9,836 nt of DNA from Fimenecus sp036652055. GTDB lineage: Bacteria; Bacillota; Clostridia; Oscillospirales; Acutalibacteraceae. The notes below the pieces were generated by a model. The model made no database searches and was not told the origin of the DNA. It saw nothing but the letters and a program-made list of their open reading frames with translations. This document shows, in pieces, positions 6,421-9,836 of the stretch. The stretch is from positions 1 through 9,836 of the forward strand of contig JAVVWP010000041.1 in assembly GCA_036652055.1 (NCBI GenBank). The letters are read 5' to 3'. Position 1 is the first letter of the stretch; each line of letters starts with the position of its first letter. Made by a program: the position numbers and the translations under genes.

Positions 6421-6449
6421 TTGACAAGGAAAAAAGATTGACATATAAT
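6421..6449 (+). promoter_or_regulatory. Consensus promoter of the leuAB T-box unit
   Basis: A perfect sigma-A promoter: TTGACA (6421-6426), 17 bp, TATAAT (6444-6449). It begins 4 bases after the deoA stop. A second set overlaps it: TTGACA (6438-6443), 17 bp, AATAAT (6461-6466). Predicted starts are near 6456 and 6473, both ahead of the T-box Stem I. High basal initiation fits control by attenuation rather than by a repressor. Confidence 0.85.
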
Positions 6450-6477
6450 AATAGAAATTGAATAATCGCCTTTTAAA

Positions 6478-6737
6478 AACTGTGAAGGAAACAAGACGAA
6501 TTAAATTAGTTTTAGAGAGTTGCTGTTTGGTGCAAAGCAACACTAATTATTTGTGTATAACTCATTCCGGAGTTGCATAGCTGAAATCATAGGCTGTGAC
6601 GGTTGACCTCGTTATTGGTCGGAGCCTTGTTGGAGGTTCTTAGAGGGTAACCTTGTTACCGAATTAGGGTGGTACAGCGTAGAATTTATTCTTCGCCCCT
6701 ATTTTACTAAAAGCAGTAAAATAGAGGCGATTTTTTT
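6478..6737 (+). promoter_or_regulatory. T-box leader (riboswitch) sensing uncharged tRNA-Leu
   Basis: Controls leuAB by transcription antitermination. Stem I contains AGAGAG (6514-6519) and an apical hairpin GTTGCT/AGCAAC (6519-6524 / 6536-6541) with a GGTG loop. It is flanked by AATTAGT/ACTAATT (6504-6510 / 6542-6548). The specifier position before CCGGAG reads CTC (6561-6563), a leucine codon. Stem II is AGGCT/AGCCT (6591-6595 / 6623-6627); GACCTC (6605-6610) and GAGGTT (6633-6638) could form the IIA/B pseudoknot. Stem III is GGTAAC/GTTACC (6646-6651 / 6655-6660). The T-box motif AGGGTGGTACAGCG is at 6666-6679. Its TGGT fits a tRNA with discriminator A, as in tRNA-Leu. The antiterminator pairs AGGG and GCG of the T-box with CGCCCCT (6694-6700), which is also the 5' arm of the terminator. 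Confidence 0.95.
6693..6737 (+). terminator. T-box intrinsic terminator
   Basis: A 16-position stem from 6693-6708 to 6715-6730 with one mismatch (C6698/A6725), loop AAAAGC, then seven T (6731-6737). It forms when charged tRNA-Leu prevents the antiterminator. Because deoA has no terminator of its own, this hairpin probably also ends deoA mRNA. Confidence 0.93.
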
Positions 6738-6773
6738 ATTTTTAAATTATCACTATCACAAGGAGGAAAATTT

Positions 6774-8489
6774 ATGAAAAGCACAAAAAAGTATATCCCA
6801 TTTCAAAAAGTCAATATCTCTGACAGAGTTTGGCCCTCAAAAACAATCGACAAAGCCCCAATTTGGTGTAGTGTTGACCTTCGAGATGGCAACCAAGCAC
6901 TCGTTGACCCTATGAATTTAATGGAAAAGCTTGAAATGTTCAAAACTCTTTTAGACATTGGTATTAAAGAAATAGAGGTTGGTTTTCCGTCAGCCTCTGA
7001 AACAGAATATGAAATTCTAAGAACGCTTATCGAGGGTGGATATATCCCTGATGATGTTACAATTCAAGTTCTTGTGCAAAGCCGTGAGCATCTTATAAAA
7101 AAGACTTTTGAGGCTGTTCGTGGTGCTAAGAATGTTATAATTCATTTTTACAATTCCACCTCTACACTTCAGCGAGAGGTTGTATTTAAAAAAGATATGA
7201 ACGGAATTATTGATATTGCAGCAAGCGGTGCAAAGCTTATTAAAAAGCTGTCAGACGAATTAATGGCTACTTCTGATATTAATATTCGATATGAATATTC
7301 ACCTGAAAGCTTTACAGGAACTGAAATGGATAACGCTGTTGCAATTTGTGAAAAAGTATTAGAAGAATTAAATGCCTCGCCTGAAAACAAGGTTATTTTA
7401 AATCTTCCGTCAACCGTTGAGGGCAGCTCGCCTAACGGATATGCTGACCAAATCGAATATTTTTGCCGTAAATTAAAGGGCAGAGAAAATGCAATAATAA
7501 GCCTTCACCCTCACAATGACAGGGGAACAGCGGTTGCCGCCGCAGAGCTTGGGCTTTTAGCAGGCGCAGACAGAATTGAGGGAACTCTTTTTGGTAATGG
7601 TGAGCGAACAGGAAATGTTGACATTGTAACGCTTGCACTTAATATGCACACTCAAAATGTTGATCCGATGCTTGATTTTAGCGATATAAACCATATCAAA
7701 GAAGTTTTTGAACGCACAACAAAAATGAAAATAAATCCTCGTCAGCCATATGCAGGCGAACTTGTTTTCACTGCATTTTCGGGTTCACATCAAGATGCAA
7801 TCAACAAGGGCAAGGCTTATATGAAAGAAACAAAAACCGATTATTGGTCAGTGCCTTATCTTCCTATCAATCCTGCTGATGTTGGGCGTGAATATGAGCC
7901 GATTATCAGAATAAACAGCCAGTCCGGAAAGGGCGGCGCTGCCTATATTATGCAAGAATTCGGATTTACAATGCCAAAAGCTATGCACCCTGAATTTGGT
8001 GCTGTTGTTCAAGAGGCTTGCGAAGAAAAAGGCAAAGAGCTTAGAGCCCAAGAGGTTTTTGAATTGTTTATTGAGGAATACAGAAATGTCTGTGGCCCTT
8101 ATAAGCTGTTAAGCCATAAATTTGAAGAAGAAAAAGGCGAAAATGAGGACCTTACAAGAGTTCATTTTGTAGGCATATTAAAATACAATGGCAACGCTCC
8201 GCAAGAGATTGAGGGCGTAGGTTCAGGCCCTATCGAAGCATTCTTTAATGCGTTTTCTCATGTTGGAGTTAGTGGCTTTAAATTTAAAAACTATTCTGAA
8301 CACGCTATTTCAGTCGGTGCTGACGCAAAAGCTTGCTCATACATTGAGCTTGAAGCACCAAACGGTAAATCTGTGTTTGGCGTCGGAATTTCTCACAATA
8401 TCAACTATGCCTCGTTAAAAGGCATTCTTTGTGCCATAAACCGTTGCCAAAAAAATGTGGTAAGAGAGCCTCAACCGGCAATATTTTAA
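6774..8489 (+). CDS. leuA: 2-Isopropylmalate synthase, long (LeuA2) form
   Basis: A 571-residue enzyme for the first committed step of leucine synthesis: 2-oxoisovalerate plus acetyl-CoA to 2-isopropylmalate. The N-terminal HMGL-like TIM barrel (about 28-300) carries LRDGNQ (36-41, with R37 and metal ligand D38), the second signature containing HPHNDRG (245-251; H245, H247) and GNGERTGNVD (274-283). A linker follows, then the C-terminal regulatory domain (about 430-571; ligand site GVGSGPIEAFFNAF at 481-494), the usual place for leucine feedback inhibition. Opening motifs (YIPFQKVNISDRVWP) and length match the LeuA2 branch typified by M. tuberculosis LeuA, rather than the roughly 510-residue LeuA1. 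AGGAGG (6761-6766) lies 7 nt before the ATG. First gene of the T-box-controlled leuAB operon. Confidence 0.96.
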   Translation: MKSTKKYIPFQKVNISDRVWPSKTIDKAPIWCSVDLRDGNQALVDPMNLMEKLEMFKTLLDIGIKEIEVGFPSASETEYEILRTLIEGGYIPDDVTIQVLVQSREHLIKKTFEAVRGAKNVIIHFYNSTSTLQREVVFKKDMNGIIDIAASGAKLIKKLSDELMATSDINIRYEYSPESFTGTEMDNAVAICEKVLEELNASPENKVILNLPSTVEGSSPNGYADQIEYFCRKLKGRENAIISLHPHNDRGTAVAAAELGLLAGADRIEGTLFGNGERTGNVDIVTLALNMHTQNVDPMLDFSDINHIKEVFERTTKMKINPRQPYAGELVFTAFSGSHQDAINKGKAYMKETKTDYWSVPYLPINPADVGREYEPIIRINSQSGKGGAAYIMQEFGFTMPKAMHPEFGAVVQEACEEKGKELRAQEVFELFIEEYRNVCGPYKLLSHKFEEEKGENEDLTRVHFVGILKYNGNAPQEIEGVGSGPIEAFFNAFSHVGVSGFKFKNYSEHAISVGADAKACSYIELEAPNGKSVFGVGISHNINYASLKGILCAINRCQKNVVREPQPAIF

Positions 8490-8507
8490 TGTGATGGGAG
8501 TATTAAT

Positions 8508-9581
8508 ATGAAAGAATATAATATCGTTGTTTTAAAGGGTGACGGGATTGGCCCAGAAATCGTTGATGAAGCTTTAAAAGTTTTAACTGCTGTTTCAAAA
8601 AAATATGATTTTAAGTTTAATTTTGAATATAAGCTTATGGGCGGTTGTGCAATTGATGAAACAGGCGAGCCACTTCCGCAATGCACCATTGATGCCTGTA
8701 AAAAGGCAGACAGCGTTCTCTTAGGGGCAGTTGGCGGAAATAAGTGGGATAATCTCCCAGGAAATAAAAGGCCCGAGGCGGGGCTTCTGGGCATTCGTGG
8801 AGCGTTAGGGCTATATGCCAATCTTCGCCCTGCAACAATTTTTGAACCGCTTAAAAGTGCCTCGCCTATTAAAGATAGTATAATCGGTGACAGCCTTGAC
8901 ATTATGGTTGTTCGTGAACTCACCGGCGGAATTTATTTCGGCGAAAAAGGCAGAAAAACAGTAAACGGAGCTGCAGCAGCTTATGACACTGAAATGTATA
9001 CCGTTCCTGAAATTCAAAGAATTGCAAAAACCGCATTTTCAATGGCAATGAAAAGAAATAAAAAGCTAACAAGCGTTGACAAGGCGAATGTTCTTGAAAG
9101 CTCTCGACTTTGGAGAGAAACAGTTATTGAAATGTCGAAAAACTATCCTGAGGTTGAGCTTTCACATATGTATGTTGACAACTGTGCAATGCAGCTTGTC
9201 AGAAATCCAAAGCAATTTGATGTAATTGTGACTTCAAATATTTTTGGCGATATTCTTTCAGACGAAGCGTCAATGATAAGCGGTTCAATTGGAATGCTCG
9301 CTTCGGCAAGCCTTGCCGAGGGGAAATTTGGTCTTTATGAACCTATTCACGGTTCTGCACCTGATATTGCAGGACTTGGAATTTCAAATCCACTCGCTAC
9401 AATTCTTTCTTCTGCTATGATGCTTAGATATTCGCTTGACCAAGAAATGGCTGCAAAATCGATTGAAAATGCAGTTAATGAGGCGTTAAAAATTGCAAGA
9501 ACTCCTGATATTTATGAAGATGGCTTTAAAAAAGTTTCGACATCAGAAATGGGAACTATTGTCGCCGAGTTTTTAAAGTAA
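8508..9581 (+). CDS. leuB: 3-Isopropylmalate dehydrogenase
   Basis: A 357-residue NAD-dependent enzyme that oxidises and decarboxylates 3-isopropylmalate to 4-methyl-2-oxopentanoate, the last dedicated leucine step. The N-terminal GDGIGPEIVDEAL (11-23) starts the fold. Substrate arginines R97, R107 and R136 (VRELTGGIYFG), catalytic Y143 and K192 (VDKANVL), and metal ligands D224, D248 and D252 are all present. The cofactor loop GLYEPIHGSAPDIAG (275-289), with D286, fits NAD rather than NADP. Length is normal. ATG 8508 has TGGGAG 7 nt upstream. It begins 18 bases after the leuA stop with no promoter or terminator between, so the two genes are cotranscribed. The intervening pathway enzyme, LeuCD, is not encoded here. 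Confidence 0.97.
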   Translation: MKEYNIVVLKGDGIGPEIVDEALKVLTAVSKKYDFKFNFEYKLMGGCAIDETGEPLPQCTIDACKKADSVLLGAVGGNKWDNLPGNKRPEAGLLGIRGALGLYANLRPATIFEPLKSASPIKDSIIGDSLDIMVVRELTGGIYFGEKGRKTVNGAAAAYDTEMYTVPEIQRIAKTAFSMAMKRNKKLTSVDKANVLESSRLWRETVIEMSKNYPEVELSHMYVDNCAMQLVRNPKQFDVIVTSNIFGDILSDEASMISGSIGMLASASLAEGKFGLYEPIHGSAPDIAGLGISNPLATILSSAMMLRYSLDQEMAAKSIENAVNEALKIARTPDIYEDGFKKVSTSEMGTIVAEFLK

Positions 9582-9624
9582 TAAACAGGGCAGTTATTTA
9601 AAAAAACACAAATTAATGATTTTT

Positions 9625-9678
9625 GGCTCTTTGTAGAACGCTTTTTGTAAAGCAGTTTTTTCAAAGAGCCTGTTTTTT
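9625..9678 (+). terminator. Terminator of the leuAB operon
   Basis: GGCTCTTTG (9625-9633) pairs perfectly with CAAAGAGCC (9662-9670), followed by TG and six T (9673-9678). Inside the loop a second hairpin, GCTTT (9640-9644) / AAAGC (9649-9653), can form. It lies 43 bases after the leuB stop. The left flank has no T-run on the minus strand, so it acts on plus-strand transcripts. Confidence 0.9.
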
Positions 9679-9710
9679 AGTGTTTAGGAATTATATTTAA
9701 GGGTTTGTAG

Positions 9711-9732
9711 GGTTTGATGCCCACATCGAACC
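9711..9732. repeat. Intergenic hairpin repeat
   Basis: GGTTTGATG (9711-9719) pairs with CATCGAACC (9724-9732) over 9 bp, with one G-U and loop CCCA. It is preceded by GGGTTTGTA and lacks a T-run, so it is not a terminator. It resembles dispersed GTAGGG...GATGCCCACATC repeats between genes of gut clostridia (recalled, not searched). Confidence 0.5.
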
Positions 9733-9760
9733 GTTTGGGGTTTTCGGTGCGTCGAGGACG

Positions 9761-9836
9761 TGTTTAGTATGATAACATGGTTTACACATTGTACGAGGAC
9801 ATGGTTTACAGTTTAAGAGTATAATAAAGGCAAAAA
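9761..9836 (+). mobile_element. Probable insertion-sequence end (partial, runs out of the window)
   Basis: ACATGGTTTACA occurs twice (9775-9786 apart from its first base, ACATGGTTTACA at 9775-9786 and 9799-9810), with a 24-bp period. A degenerate third unit, GACGTGTTTAG, lies at 9757-9767. Arrays of direct repeats starting near TGT are typical of IS481/IS3-type ends where transposase binds. A promoter-like pair, AGGACA (9796-9801), 18 bp, TATAAT (9820-9825), points rightwards as if to a transposase gene, but none lies within the window. The outer boundary is a guess (TGTTTAG at 9761), and family membership is inferred from pattern only. Confidence 0.4.

Noticed and set aside
8486..8923. 145-codon minus-strand open frame over leuB
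   Set aside because: It is antisense to the conserved N-terminal half of leuB. Its composition is a complement artefact and it has no promoter or ribosome site of its own.
9711..9732. Second terminator after leuB
   Set aside because: The hairpin is not followed by a T-run on either strand, and a complete terminator already lies at 9625-9678.
1..9836. CRISPR array, tRNA, rRNA, toxin-antitoxin, phage or defence genes
   Set aside because: No regularly spaced repeat array, no cloverleaf or rRNA segment, and all sizeable coding regions are recognised housekeeping or signalling genes.

Overview
The window is low-GC, densely coded DNA from a Bacillota, most likely a member of the class Clostridia (Eubacteriales). 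The support is the AT-rich consensus sigma-A promoters, strong AGGAGG-type ribosome sites, a T-box leucine leader, a minimal iscR-nifS-nifU iron-sulfur operon, and compact intergenic hairpin repeats of the kind common in gut clostridia. Species cannot be named from sequence alone.

Layout. 1-120 holds two copies of a small hairpin repeat. 235-2478 (+) encodes a membrane-bound Cache / degenerate-GGDEF / intact-EAL protein, predicted to degrade cyclic-di-GMP, behind two tandem promoters. A bidirectional terminator (2504-2557) separates it from a leftward cluster: iscR (4773-4339), nifS (4209-3034), nifU (3003-2575). nifS has its own near-consensus promoter, and a perfect 11-bp-arm palindrome is laid over it; this is probably the operator for the Rrf2-family regulator encoded just upstream. 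4774-5115 is a divergent control region with the iscR promoter and leader, an odd direct-plus-inverted repeat, and the deoA promoter. deoA (5116-6417, +) encodes pyrimidine-nucleoside phosphorylase. Four bases after its stop codon lies a perfect consensus promoter that drives a T-box riboswitch (specifier CUC, Leu) and then leuA (6774-8489) and leuB (8508-9581). A strong terminator closes the leu unit. The last 130 bases contain a hairpin repeat and what looks like the end of an insertion sequence whose transposase would lie outside the window.

How the genes work together. IscR (Fe-S sensor), NifS (sulfur donor) and NifU (scaffold) form one Fe-S assembly circuit. LeuA and LeuB perform the first and last dedicated steps of leucine synthesis under tRNA-Leu control. 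The isopropylmalate isomerase (leuCD) is a Fe-S enzyme and is absent here. deoA and the c-di-GMP gene are independent units.

I see no clearly novel multi-gene system. The points most worth a second look are the operator-promoter overlap at nifS, the deoA/T-box read-through arrangement, the covarying hairpin repeats, and the IS-like end. Several start codons are placed from ribosome-site spacing: GTG at 235 and ATG at 4209.
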